Shown piece by piece: positions 41,467 to 50,652 of a stretch of DNA of 64,000 nt (position 1 is its first letter; each line of letters opens with the position of its first letter). The DNA is taken from the NCBI RefSeq assembly GCF_041435055.1, contig NZ_CP108002.1, positions 8,246,001 through 8,310,000 on the forward strand, read 5' to 3'. The DNA is from Streptomyces sp. NBC_00341 (lineage in GTDB: Bacteria; Actinomycetota; Actinomycetes; Streptomycetales; Streptomycetaceae). The notes under the pieces are model-generated. The model worked only from the letters and a program-made list of their open reading frames with translations. It did no database searches and had not been told where the DNA came from. Both the position numbers and the translations under genes were made by a program.

Positions 41467-43239
41467 ATGAGACCTCGATGGATGGTGCTGGCGCTGGCCC
41501 TCACCGTGGGCACCGGACTGGCGGCGCCAGAGGCGTTCGGCTCGCAGACGGAGAAGGCCCCGGCGGCGGACGCGGCGCCGATGCCGGACAACGCAATAGC
41601 GGCCGACGCGCCCCTGATGGGCTGGAGCGGCTGGGGCTTCCTGCAGCGGGACCCCACCGCGGGAAAGTTCAAGGCACAGGCCGACGCCCTCGTCTCCAGC
41701 GGGCTGAAGGACCTCGGCTACGACTACGCCAACATGGACGACTTCTGGTACAAGTGCCCCGGGAGCCAGGGCCCCGACGTGGACTCCAACGGCCGTTGGG
41801 TGACGGACGGTTCACTGTTCCCGGGCAGCGGCTCCAAGGACGGCATGGAAGCCCTCGCGGACTACGTGCACGGCAAGGGGCTGAAGTTCGGCCTGTACGT
41901 GACGCCGGGCATCTCCGCCCAGGCGGTGGCCAAGAAGGCGAAGATCAAGGGCACGTCGTACACCGCGGACCAGATCGCCACGTCGAGCAGCGCGAGCAAC
42001 TTCAACTGCAAGGGCATGCGCAACATCGACTTCAGCAAGCCCGGGGCGCAGGAGTTCATCGACTCCTGGGCGGACCAGTTCGCCGGCTGGGGCATCGACT
42101 ACCTGAAGCTGGACGGAGTCGGCCCGTCGAAGACGGACGACGTCAGGGCCTGGTCCAAGGCCCTGGGGAAGACCGGCCGTCCGATCGCCCTGAACCTGTC
42201 CGCCAGCCTGTCCGCGTCCTCCACCTGGTCCGAGCTGTCGAACTCCTGGCGGATCGACGGTGACATCGGCGCCAGCCCCAGGGGCCAGAGCTTCCCGCTC
42301 ACCAGCTGGGCGAACGTGTCCAAGCGGTTCGACGACGCGGCCAAGTACCAGCCGTACGCGGGGAAGGCCGGGTGGAACGACCTGGACTCCTTCGGCGTCG
42401 GCAACGGCGACAACGACGGCATCACACCGCCCCAGCGGCAGACGAACATGGCGCTGTGGGCGCTGGCCGCCTCCCAGTACATGCTGGGCGCCGACCTGAC
42501 GCATCTCGACCCGGGCGACAAGGCGCTGCTGGCCAACAAGAGGCTCATCGCGATCGACCAGGACGGCATTCCCGCCGCCCGGGTCATCAAGAGCGGCAAC
42601 GAGCAGGTCTTCGCCAAGCGGGAGAAGAACGGCACCTGGTACATCGGTGTGTTCAACACCGACACCTCCTCCAGCCACACCTTCAGCCTTCCGCTGGACC
42701 AGCTCGGGCTCAGCGGCTCGGCGAAGATCACCGACGTGATCAACAACGACAAGCCGCTGGGTACCGTCAGCACCTACACCACCAGCGTGGCCCCCGGCGG
42801 AGTAGCCCTCATCGCGGCGGTCCCCACCTCCGGGACGGGTGGCACCGGCGCCCTGGTCAGCGCCCAGTCCGGCAAGTGCGTCGACACCGACGGCGGCAAC
42901 GTCTACCTCCCCGGAACCAAGGAGCAGATCTGGGACTGCAACGGCGGCCTCAACCAGCAGATCTCACCGACCTCCACCGGTGAACTGCGCACCATGGGCG
43001 CCACGGAGTGCCTGGACGTCTACGAGAACGGAACCACCCCCGGAACGAAGGTCTCGCAGTGGGACTGCCACGGCGGGACGTCCCAGAAGTGGACCGTGAG
43101 GAGCGACGGCACCATCGTCGCCCAGAAGTCCGGGCTGTGCCTGGACGTGAAGGGCGCCAAGACCGCGAACGGCACCGAGCTGCAGTTGTGGACCTGCAAC
43201 GGCGCGGCGAACCAGAAGTGGAGCTGGGACCGGGGCTGA
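41467..43239 (+). CDS. Secreted GH27 glycosidase with CBM13 (A)
   Basis: 590 aa from ATG 41467, with GGAG upstream. Sec signal peptide of about 26-30 residues. The GH27 barrel has DYLKLDGVG with nucleophile Asp216 and NSWRIDGDI with acid/base Asp266. The usual substrate loop DDCW reads MDDFWYK here, and this enzyme is only distantly like the second GH27 (55478). GH27 covers alpha-galactosidases, alpha-N-acetylgalactosaminidases and, in Streptomyces, beta-L-arabinopyranosidases. Residues about 460-590 are a ricin-type CBM13 with repeated CNGxxNQ(K/Q) units. It follows the ABC importer and ends at a strong terminator (43250-43276). Confidence 0.92.
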   Translation: MRPRWMVLALALTVGTGLAAPEAFGSQTEKAPAADAAPMPDNAIAADAPLMGWSGWGFLQRDPTAGKFKAQADALVSSGLKDLGYDYANMDDFWYKCPGSQGPDVDSNGRWVTDGSLFPGSGSKDGMEALADYVHGKGLKFGLYVTPGISAQAVAKKAKIKGTSYTADQIATSSSASNFNCKGMRNIDFSKPGAQEFIDSWADQFAGWGIDYLKLDGVGPSKTDDVRAWSKALGKTGRPIALNLSASLSASSTWSELSNSWRIDGDIGASPRGQSFPLTSWANVSKRFDDAAKYQPYAGKAGWNDLDSFGVGNGDNDGITPPQRQTNMALWALAASQYMLGADLTHLDPGDKALLANKRLIAIDQDGIPAARVIKSGNEQVFAKREKNGTWYIGVFNTDTSSSHTFSLPLDQLGLSGSAKITDVINNDKPLGTVSTYTTSVAPGGVALIAAVPTSGTGGTGALVSAQSGKCVDTDGGNVYLPGTKEQIWDCNGGLNQQISPTSTGELRTMGATECLDVYENGTTPGTKVSQWDCHGGTSQKWTVRSDGTIVAQKSGLCLDVKGAKTANGTELQLWTCNGAANQKWSWDRG

Positions 43240-43249
43240 TCCGGATCCC

Positions 43250-43276
43250 GGTGCCCCGGCCGCCGGCCGGGGCACC
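43250..43276 (+). terminator. Strong stem-loop after the ABC-GH27 operon
   Basis: Perfect 12-base arms GGTGCCCCGGCC (43250-43261) and GGCCGGGGCACC (43265-43276) around a 3-base loop, ten bases after the GH27 stop. Confidence 0.75.
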
Positions 43277-43443
43277 GTCGGATGCGGAGCGGCTCCCACG
43301 CGGCGGACGGGCCGCAGGAGAGGTCCTCCTCGGCGTGGAAGACCGTGCAACATGTCAGTGGGAACAAGGTCGCCGTGAGCTCCGCCACGGTGTGGTCTTG
43401 CCATGCCTGGCCGGCCATGGAATACGTACCCGGTTCATCGCGC

Positions 43444-43468
43444 GAACTTTGTCTCACCGGACAAGTTC
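43444..43468. promoter_or_regulatory. Candidate operator upstream of PucR-type gene
   Basis: GAACTTTGTC (43444-43453) and GACAAGTTC (43460-43468) are near-perfect inverted half-sites, one extra T in the left arm, around a 6-base spacer. The site lies 19-43 bases before the start codon, across the expected -35 region. Confidence 0.5.
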
Positions 43469-43486
43469 CGTGAGTAGGCTGCCGGT

Positions 43487-44689
43487 ATGGAGTACGAGAC
43501 CCCAACAGCCTGGCCCGTACGTCGGAGCATGCCGGACCTCGCCACCCTCGACGCCCCGACCCACAGCACCGTCATCGCCGCCGTCGCGCGCCTGCGCACC
43601 CTGCACGACGTCTTCGGGGACCGCCTGGTCCCGCTCATCCGCCGGCACCTCCCGGGTTACGCGGTGCTCCCGGACGCGGAGATCCGGTCCTCCGCCCGGC
43701 GGTTCATGGACATCCTCGTCTCCGAGCTCGCCTCCCTGCGCGTTCCCGACGCGGCCCTGCGCGAAATGCTCCGCGGTTACGCGGTCGAGCGGGCCGCCCA
43801 GGGTGTTCCGCTCGACGTGCTCACCATCGGCTACCAACTGGGCTCCCGGGAGATGCTCGCCCTGCTGGACGAGGTGGCGGCCGAAGTGGGTCTGCCCCCC
43901 GACCTCCTGCTCGCGGTGCATGACAGCACCTGGGAGTTCTCCAACGAGGCGTCCGCCATCTTCGCCCGGGTCCAGCACGATCTCGCCCTGGAGCGCGCGC
44001 ACTTCGACGCCGAACGCCGCTCGGCCTTCGCGAGCGGTGTGCTCGGCGGGACCTTCCCGGCCGAGCGGATCAGCCGCGACGCCCACCTCTTCGGTCTCGC
44101 GCCCCAGGCCCACCACGTAGCCCTCGCCGCGCAGGCCGCGTCGACGGGCGAAGCCGACGCGGTCCGCCGCGCCGTCGCCTCCGTCCTATGTGTGCCGGCC
44201 GATCGGCTGCTGCTCGCCCAGGTCGGGTCGGTACTCGGCTTCATCGCGCCGAGGGCACCCGAATCCATCGCCGGTCACCTGGTCGCGGCCGGTCCGCCGC
44301 TCCCGCTCGACGAACTCGGCGCCGGGTTCGACGAGGCGGTGCTGGCCCTGTCGACCGCGCGGCGGTTCGCCATGTCGGGCCTCGTGCGCCTGGCGGACCT
44401 CGGGCCGCGACCGCTCGTACTGTCCGACGCGCACACCGCGGAGGGGCTCTGCGCACGCCACCTGGCGGCACTCGACGCCGCCGGGCGTTCCAGCGGCGAG
44501 ATCGAGCAGACCACACGCGAGTACCTCGAACGCGACCAGGACGTGCGCGAGGTCGCCGCACGGCTCGCCGTGCACCCGAACACCGTCCGATACCGGGTGA
44601 ACCGGTTCCAGGAACTCACCGGACTCAACCTGCGCCGCACCGAGGACCTGGTGACCTCGTGGTGGCTGCTCAACCGCCGCCGCACCTGA
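43487..44689 (+). CDS. PucR-type helix-turn-helix regulator
   Basis: 400 aa from ATG 43487. TAGGCT (43475-43480) ends six bases upstream, consistent with a leaderless message. The N-terminal region is helical and RsbRD-like (LREMLRGYAVERAAQGVPLD, LTIGYQLGSREMLALLDEVA); the C-terminus is the PucR HTH (YLERDQDVREVAARLAVHPN, TVRYRVNRFQELTGL). It is the only regulator inside the carbohydrate locus, where LacI, ROK or DeoR proteins would be expected, and may respond to a sugar or act on a general metabolic signal. It converges with the GH3 gene through a perfect 28-base palindrome. Confidence 0.88.
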   Translation: MEYETPTAWPVRRSMPDLATLDAPTHSTVIAAVARLRTLHDVFGDRLVPLIRRHLPGYAVLPDAEIRSSARRFMDILVSELASLRVPDAALREMLRGYAVERAAQGVPLDVLTIGYQLGSREMLALLDEVAAEVGLPPDLLLAVHDSTWEFSNEASAIFARVQHDLALERAHFDAERRSAFASGVLGGTFPAERISRDAHLFGLAPQAHHVALAAQAASTGEADAVRRAVASVLCVPADRLLLAQVGSVLGFIAPRAPESIAGHLVAAGPPLPLDELGAGFDEAVLALSTARRFAMSGLVRLADLGPRPLVLSDAHTAEGLCARHLAALDAAGRSSGEIEQTTREYLERDQDVREVAARLAVHPNTVRYRVNRFQELTGLNLRRTEDLVTSWWLLNRRRT

Positions 44690-44699
44690 GTCCGGACGG

Positions 44700-44727
44700 T
44701 CCGCCCGCGCCGGCCGGCGCGGGCGGA
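44700..44727. terminator. Perfect 28-base palindrome between convergent genes
   Basis: TCCGCCCGCGCCGG (44700-44713) is followed directly by its exact reverse complement (44714-44727), giving a very stable GC stem between the PucR and GH3 stops. It is a bidirectional terminator. Confidence 0.75.
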
Positions 44728-44733
44728 TGCCGG

Positions 44734-47700
44734 TCAGGGCAGGTTCCACTTCTGAGCGTTGGTGCCGTTGCAGGCGTAGATCTGCACCTGGGCACCTCCT
44801 TCGGTGGAGGCGGCCGGAATGTCGAGGCACTTGCCCGAACCCTGGTTGAGCAGCGCGCCGTTGGACTGCGGCTTCCAGACCTGAGCGCCGGAACCGTTGC
44901 AGCCGTAGATGCCGACGGGGGTCTTGTCAGCCGTGCCGGCGGCCTTGACGTCCAGGCATTTGCCCAGGACGCGGAGCGTGTCGTCCGAGCCCACGGTCCA
45001 CTGCTGGGCCTGGCTGCCGTTGCAGGCGTAGGTCTGCACCGGGTTGGAGTCGGCGGTGTCCGCCGCACGGTCGTCCAGGCAGAGCGAGGACGACAGCCCG
45101 GAGGTGACCGGCCCGGACCTGCCGGGCTTCACCACGGACCACACGAAGGTGGTGCTGCCCTTCGCTCCCGTCCCGTCGGTGGCGGTGACCGTGACCGTGT
45201 TCGTGCCGGCCGATGTCGCCTTGCCGGAGATCACCCCGGTGCCGGAGTCGATGGAGAGACCGGCGGGGAGCGCGGAGGCGCTGTAGGTGAGCTTCTGCCC
45301 GGAGGCCGAGTCGGAGGCGTGCATCGCCAGCGTCGCCGAGTTGCCCGCCAGGCTGCTCATACCGGCCGGGTTGCTCACGGTGACGGAGTTGCCGGTCGAG
45401 GTGGAGGCGACCTTCAGCGTGCCGTCGAGCTTGCTGCCCGCGGACGAGCCGCCGACGTAGATGCCGTAGTTTCCCTTGTCGGCCGCCCATGCGTGGGCCT
45501 GGGTGTCCCAGTGCGACAGGTCGCGCATGGAGACGGGGAAGGCGACCTGCTTGCTCTCGCCCGGCTTCAGGTCCACCCGCTGGAAGCCCTTGAGCTGCTT
45601 TCCGGGCTCACCGGCGGCGGGCGAGGTGACGTAGAGCTGAGCGACCTCCGCGCCCGCGCGGCTGCCGGTGTTGGTGATGGTGGCCTTCACCGTGGAGTCG
45701 CCGTGCGCGTCGGGTCCGCTGATGCCCAGGCCGCCGTACCCGAACGTGGTGTAGGACAGCCCGTAGCCGAACGGGAAGAGCGGTTCGACGCCCTTGCTCT
45801 CGTACCAGCGGTAGCCCATGGCCAGGCCCTCGCTGTAATGCACCTGGTCCTTCTGCCCCGGCCACTGAGCCGCCGTGTTGGCGGGTACGTCGTTGAGCGA
45901 CTTCGGGAACGACACCGGGAGCTTGCCGGACGGATTGACGTCGCCGAAGAGCAGCGAGGCGATCGCGGTGCCCTCGCTCTGTCCGGAGTACCAGCCTTCG
46001 AGTACTGCGGACACCTTGTCCAGCCAGGGCATGGTGACGGCCGAGCCGGTGTTGAGTACGACGACGGTGTGCGGGTTGGCCGCGGCCACCTGCGCGATCA
46101 ACTGGTTCTGGTCACCCGGGAGTTCGATGTCCTTGAGGTCGGAGCCCTCCGATGTGTCGGTCTTGGCGAAGACCACCGCGACCGAGGACTTCCTGGCCAG
46201 CGAGACGGCTTCGGTGATCGCGCTGTCGGTGTAGTCGGCCGGCGTCCAGGACAGGCTGAGCCGGCTGTCCTGGGACTTGTTGTAGTAGTCGACCTCGATC
46301 GGGACGGACTGTCCGGCGGTCAGGCTGACGCTGGCCGACCGGGTCTGTTCGGCCTGGTCACCCCACTGGTCGACCAGCTTCTTGCCGTTCAGGATCAGCC
46401 GGCTGCCGTCGTCGCTGGTGGTGGCGAAGGTGTAGACGCCGGTCGCCGGGGCCTTCAGCGTGCCGGTCCACTTCGCCGACCAGTTGCTGGAGTTGACGCC
46501 CTGGCCGGGGCTGGAGCCGTTCCAGTTGTAGTCCAGGCCGGTGGTGTTCTTGGTGAGCACCGGTGAGCCGGAGAGATCGGTGTTGTTGTAGAACTGCCCG
46601 GTCAGACCGTTCCCGCTGCCGGAGGCCGGCTTCAGCGCTCCCGCCGGTATGCCGGCCAGCGTGGACTTGGCCGTAGAACCCTGCGCGTACTGGACGTTCA
46701 CACCCGAGCCCGCCCGTGCGGCGATGCCCTGCTGCGGGGACACCACGGAGTCGGCGTGTACGGAGGCGCTGCCGCCCCCGGAGTTCTGCCAGCTGCCCAG
46801 GACGGCGACCGATGATCCCTTGGTGGCGCTGAGCGGGAGGACGCCGGAGTTCTTCAGCAGCACAGCGCCCTTCTGGGCGACCTCCGTGCCCGTCGCGACG
46901 TGGTCCGCGGTGCTCACATGGGTGCCGGTCGAGCCCGAGGGCGCCTTGTCGAACAGCCCGAAGGTGAACATCTCCGTGAGGATGCGCCCCACCATCGTGT
47001 TGAGGGTGGACTGCTTGACGGAGCCGTCGGCCAGCGCGGTCTCCAGCTGGTCACCGAAGTAGTTCCGGCTTCCCATCTCCATGTCCATGCCGGCGTTGGC
47101 CGACCCGGCGGCCGCGTGGGTGGCGCCCCAGTCGGCGGTGACGAAGCCCGTGAAGTCGAACTGATCGCGCAGGACGGTGGAGAGCAGATTCTTGTTCTGG
47201 CAGGCGTAGTCACCGTTGACCGTGCTGTACGAGCACATCACCGAGGACGGCGCACCCTTCCGCACCGCAGTCTCGAAGGCCGGCAGATAGAGCTCCTGCA
47301 GCGTCCGCTCGTCGATGGAGACGGCGTCGCTGGGACTGTTGCGGTAGGTCTCCTGGTTGTACACCGCCAGGTGTTTGAGCTGGGCCATCACACCTTGGCC
47401 CTGCACGCCCTGGATGACCGACGTGCCCATCGCCCCGGCGAGGTGCGGATCCTCGCCCATCGTCTCGAAGGCCCGGCCGAAGCGGGGGTCGCGGACCAGG
47501 TTCACGGTCGGACCGAGATCGACCTCGGAGCCCTTGCCCGCCTGCTCGGCACCGACCACCGCCCCGTACTCCTTCGCTGCGGCGGTGTCCCAGGTGGCTG
47601 CCGCGCTGACGGCCGACGGCAACTGCGTCACGCCGGTGAGCTGCTGGCCCACTCCGGACGGGCCGTCCTCCAGATCCAGCTCGGGCACGCACAGCTCCGG

Positions 47701-47943
47701 AATCGCCCGGACCACACCGGCGTACGTGTTGCTGCCGGTACCGGCGACCATGGACAGCTTCTGATCCTGGGACATCGCACCCAGCAGCTGCGACACCCGG
47801 TCGGCGACCGGCGCGCCCGTCCCGACCCAGGGACACCGCGCGCTCGCGGCGACGGCCGAGGGTGCGCTGTCAGCCTGTCCGGCGAGTCCGACCATCAACA
47901 GAGTGCCGCCGACAGCGGCACTCAACCAACGGTTCCTTAACAT
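44734..47943 (-). CDS. Secreted GH3 beta-glycosidase with PA14, Ig-like and CBM13 domains
   Basis: 1069 aa from ATG 47943, with GGAG seven bases upstream. Codon 2 is TTA, so translation should need the bldA tRNA. Sec signal about 1-33. GH3 N-terminal barrel: QLKHLAVYNQ (Lys190-His191) and nucleophile Asp271 in FVTADWGATH. A PA14 module (about 465-590, GLTGQFYNNTDLSGSPV, YTFATTSDDGSRL) is inserted in the GH3 C domain, as in some sugar-trimming beta-glucosidases. SEGSDLKDIELPG has the likely acid/base Glu. A fibronectin-III-like domain (FGYGLSYTTF onward), a putative Ig domain (LPAGLSIDSGTGVISGKA) and a CBM13 follow. Families of this shape include beta-glucosidases, xylosidases and arabinopyranosidases. 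It converges with PucR and is divergent from GH2. Confidence 0.92.
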   Translation of the reverse strand: MLRNRWLSAAVGGTLLMVGLAGQADSAPSAVAASARCPWVGTGAPVADRVSQLLGAMSQDQKLSMVAGTGSNTYAGVVRAIPELCVPELDLEDGPSGVGQQLTGVTQLPSAVSAAATWDTAAAKEYGAVVGAEQAGKGSEVDLGPTVNLVRDPRFGRAFETMGEDPHLAGAMGTSVIQGVQGQGVMAQLKHLAVYNQETYRNSPSDAVSIDERTLQELYLPAFETAVRKGAPSSVMCSYSTVNGDYACQNKNLLSTVLRDQFDFTGFVTADWGATHAAAGSANAGMDMEMGSRNYFGDQLETALADGSVKQSTLNTMVGRILTEMFTFGLFDKAPSGSTGTHVSTADHVATGTEVAQKGAVLLKNSGVLPLSATKGSSVAVLGSWQNSGGGSASVHADSVVSPQQGIAARAGSGVNVQYAQGSTAKSTLAGIPAGALKPASGSGNGLTGQFYNNTDLSGSPVLTKNTTGLDYNWNGSSPGQGVNSSNWSAKWTGTLKAPATGVYTFATTSDDGSRLILNGKKLVDQWGDQAEQTRSASVSLTAGQSVPIEVDYYNKSQDSRLSLSWTPADYTDSAITEAVSLARKSSVAVVFAKTDTSEGSDLKDIELPGDQNQLIAQVAAANPHTVVVLNTGSAVTMPWLDKVSAVLEGWYSGQSEGTAIASLLFGDVNPSGKLPVSFPKSLNDVPANTAAQWPGQKDQVHYSEGLAMGYRWYESKGVEPLFPFGYGLSYTTFGYGGLGISGPDAHGDSTVKATITNTGSRAGAEVAQLYVTSPAAGEPGKQLKGFQRVDLKPGESKQVAFPVSMRDLSHWDTQAHAWAADKGNYGIYVGGSSAGSKLDGTLKVASTSTGNSVTVSNPAGMSSLAGNSATLAMHASDSASGQKLTYSASALPAGLSIDSGTGVISGKATSAGTNTVTVTATDGTGAKGSTTFVWSVVKPGRSGPVTSGLSSSLCLDDRAADTADSNPVQTYACNGSQAQQWTVGSDDTLRVLGKCLDVKAAGTADKTPVGIYGCNGSGAQVWKPQSNGALLNQGSGKCLDIPAASTEGGAQVQIYACNGTNAQKWNLP

Positions 47944-48168
47944 GAGATTTCTCCGTTCAGCACACTGATGACGTGGCCGTCCGCAGGTCAGGACGGCCTG
48001 ACGGGCGGGAATGCCGTTGCGGTCACGGCGTGATGGTGACGAGAGCCTGATCGGTCGGTCCCGCTGCCTTGCCTGCGGCGATCGTGGTACCGGTCGTCGG
48101 GGGAGCCGGCCGAGCCCGGCCGTACTGGCCCGCTGGATGAAGATGCTCTCCACTCAGAGAACGGGCGT

Positions 48169-48181
48169 TGCACAGTGTGCA
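48169..48181. promoter_or_regulatory. Palindrome TGCACA-G-TGTGCA
   Basis: A perfect 6-base inverted repeat around one base, 226 bases upstream of the GH3 start and about 330 upstream of GH2. It is a plausible operator for a regulator of the divergent pair. Confidence 0.45.
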
Positions 48182-48185
48182 GTTG

Positions 48186-48222
48186 TGTTTCTTTTAAGGT
48201 CAAGGTGAAAGACAAAGAAACA
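48186..48222. promoter_or_regulatory. Inverted repeat TGTTTCTTT / AAAGAAACA
   Basis: Perfect 9-base arms at 48186-48194 and 48214-48222 with a 19-base spacer, the most AT-rich stretch in the region. The arm spacing of about 28 bases centre to centre would suit a dimer binding two turns apart, or a weak stem-loop. Confidence 0.45.
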
Positions 48223-48514
48223 GTTATCAACACTTGCTGGCCCGGCAGTCAGCCGCAGGTGGCGGCGCATTTCGCAGGTTGCGTTCATTCATGTGAACTC
48301 TGACGCTGGATTCGGGCTGGTCGAGTCCGGCGTCATTGCCTCGTCCGGCAGGGTTGACCGCCGAGTTGGCCGGGCCTACCGTCACGTCCTGCAACGTTCA
48401 TACTGCAGACGAATGTTCATATCCTTGAACTTCCTGAGTCAGGCTCAGCTGCCTCCGCCGTGCGTGTGAGACAGGCGCCACCCAGGAGCCCCCCACTTTC
48501 CACGGAGGCACGTC

Positions 48515-50644
48515 ATGAACGAACTTCCAAGTCGGCGACTGGTTCTGGGAACCATGGCGGGTGGAGTCCTCGCCGCGCTCGCCTCGGGCGGTGTGGCTGC
48601 CGCCTCGTCGGCGGCGGTGCAGAGTTACACCCCGCCCGCCCGGCGCGTCCGGCTCGGCCTCAACTCCGGATGGCTCTTCCACAAGGGCGACGTCACCGGA
48701 GCCGAGGGTCCCGGCTTCGACGACAGCGCCTGGGACTCCCTGAGCGTCCCGCACACCTGGAACGCGCAGGACGGCGCCGACGGCGGCAGCTACTACCGGG
48801 GCGTCGGCTGGTACCGCAAACGCGTGACGGTTCCGGAGAACCTCTCGGGAATGATGCTCTTCCTCCAGTTCGCCGGGGTCAACCAGGTAGCGGACGTCTG
48901 GGTCGACGGAGTCCACCTCGGTACGCACGAGGGCGGCTACGCCCGTTTCCGGTTCGGCGTCACGGAGGCCTTCACGCCAGGGGAGAGCGGTGTTCTGGCC
49001 GTGAAGGTGACGAACGCGCCCAACCCCGACATCGCACCGCTGGGCGCGGACTACACCTTCCAGGGAGGCATCTACCGCAACGTCAGCCTGCACGCGATCG
49101 ACAGACTCGCGGTGCGGATGCTCGACTACTCCGGGCCCGGCGTCTATCTGCGCCAGCGCAGCGTCACGAGTTCCTCGGCGACCGTCGATGTGAAGGCGAC
49201 CCTGTTCAACAACAACAGCACCGGCCGCTCCGTGGTGGTGCGTGCCGTCGTCACCCACGCCAACGGCACGGTCGTGGCCGACCGGAGCACCGCGCCGCAG
49301 ACGCTCAAGGCCAACAGCGGCATGGACGTCGTGCAGACGCTCACGATCGCCAACCCGCGCCGGTGGAACGGCCTGGCCGACCCCTACCTGTACCGCGCCC
49401 ATGTCGAGATCCGGGACGCCGCCTCCGACACCGTCACGGACGTGGTCACCGAGCCGCTCGGCCTGCGCAGCTTCAGCCTCGACGCCGCAGACGGCTTCCG
49501 ACTCAACGGAAACCACCTGAACCTGCACGGAGTCAACCTGCACCAGGACCGCGCGGACGTCGGCTGGGCCGTCACCGATGCCGACCACGAGCAGGACTTC
49601 GCCCTCATCAAGGAGATCGGTGCCACCGCGGTGCGGATGGCGCACTACCAGCACGACCAGAAGGACTACGACCTCGCGGACGCCGCGGGAGTGGTGGTGT
49701 GGGCGGAGATTCCCCTGGTGGACGCCATCACGGACTCGGCCGCGTTCACGGCGAGCACCCAGACCCAGTTGCGTGAGCTGATCCGGCAGAACTACAACCA
49801 TCCGTCGATCGTCTTCTGGGGGATCGGCAACGAGCAGCGCAGCGACAACGCCCCCACCAACAAGCTGCTGGACCAACTGGCCTCGCTCGTCGAGAGCGAG
49901 GACGCGGAGCGCATCAGCACCTACGCCAACAACCTCGGCAACGACGCCGGGGTGGCCGGCCATGCGGAGACGACGGCGTACAACAAGTACTTCGGCTGGT
50001 ACGGAGGCTCCTACAACGACCTGGGCGGCTGGGCCGACGGCCTGCACAAGGACCTGCCGGAGCGCAGCTTCGCCGTCTCCGAGTTCGGCGCGGGAGCCAA
50101 CCCCGACCAGCACGCGCTCAACCCCTCCGCACCCAGCTCGGGAGGCTCGTTCCACCCGGAGGAGTACCAGGCCCTGCTGCACGAGGCGTCCTGGAAGCAG
50201 CTCGCCGGCCGGCCCTTCGTCTGGGGCTCGTTCGTCTGGAACATGTTCGACTTCGCCTCCGACGGGCGCAACGAGGGCAGCCGGCCCGGAATCAACGACA
50301 AGGGGCTGGTGACCCGCGACCGGAAGATCCGCAAGGACGCCTTCTACTGGTACAAGGCCAACTGGTCCGCCGTGCCGACTCTCCACATCACCAGCCGTCG
50401 CTGGACCTCGCGCACCGACGCCGCGACCGAGCTGAAGGTCTACTCGAACGCGTCGGAGGTCACCGCCGTGCTCAACGGCGCGTCGCTGGGCAAGCGGAGC
50501 AGCGCCGACCGCACCTTCAAGTGGACCGGCGTGAAGCTGCGTTCAGGAGCCAACACCGTCACCGTGACGGCCTCGATCGACGGGGCGACGCACACCGACA
50601 GCGTTACCTGGAACCTGGATTCCGGTGTGCCGGCTGAAGGCTGA
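48515..50644 (+). CDS. Secreted GH2 beta-galactosidase-like enzyme
   Basis: 709 aa from ATG 48515, with GGAGG six bases upstream. A Tat signal (RR at 7-8, then a hydrophobic run ending near ASSAA) exports it. GH2 layout: sugar-binding jelly roll (GGSYYRGVGWYRKRVTVPEN), Ig-like domain, and TIM barrel with acid/base Glu440 in WGIGNEQ and nucleophile Glu523 in VSEFGAG. The tail (TDAATELKVYSNASEVTAVL) is the DUF4982-like domain seen in exo-beta-galactosidases. GH2 includes beta-galactosidases, mannosidases and glucuronidases; the context favours beta-galactosidase. A fragment of another gene follows directly. Confidence 0.92.
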   Translation: MNELPSRRLVLGTMAGGVLAALASGGVAAASSAAVQSYTPPARRVRLGLNSGWLFHKGDVTGAEGPGFDDSAWDSLSVPHTWNAQDGADGGSYYRGVGWYRKRVTVPENLSGMMLFLQFAGVNQVADVWVDGVHLGTHEGGYARFRFGVTEAFTPGESGVLAVKVTNAPNPDIAPLGADYTFQGGIYRNVSLHAIDRLAVRMLDYSGPGVYLRQRSVTSSSATVDVKATLFNNNSTGRSVVVRAVVTHANGTVVADRSTAPQTLKANSGMDVVQTLTIANPRRWNGLADPYLYRAHVEIRDAASDTVTDVVTEPLGLRSFSLDAADGFRLNGNHLNLHGVNLHQDRADVGWAVTDADHEQDFALIKEIGATAVRMAHYQHDQKDYDLADAAGVVVWAEIPLVDAITDSAAFTASTQTQLRELIRQNYNHPSIVFWGIGNEQRSDNAPTNKLLDQLASLVESEDAERISTYANNLGNDAGVAGHAETTAYNKYFGWYGGSYNDLGGWADGLHKDLPERSFAVSEFGAGANPDQHALNPSAPSSGGSFHPEEYQALLHEASWKQLAGRPFVWGSFVWNMFDFASDGRNEGSRPGINDKGLVTRDRKIRKDAFYWYKANWSAVPTLHITSRRWTSRTDAATELKVYSNASEVTAVLNGASLGKRSSADRTFKWTGVKLRSGANTVTVTASIDGATHTDSVTWNLDSGVPAEG

Positions 50645-50652
50645 CCACCCTG

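Larger units (their letters stand above)
47944..48514. other. Divergent promoter region GH3 / GH2
   Basis: 571 bases without a gene. It holds two palindromes (48169-48181 and 48186-48222) on the GH3 side within unusually AT-rich sequence. On the GH2 side are two copies of GTTCATA (near 48395 and 48414) about 100 bases from the GH2 start. Upstream of these, 48001-48160 shows no clear feature. Confidence 0.55.
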
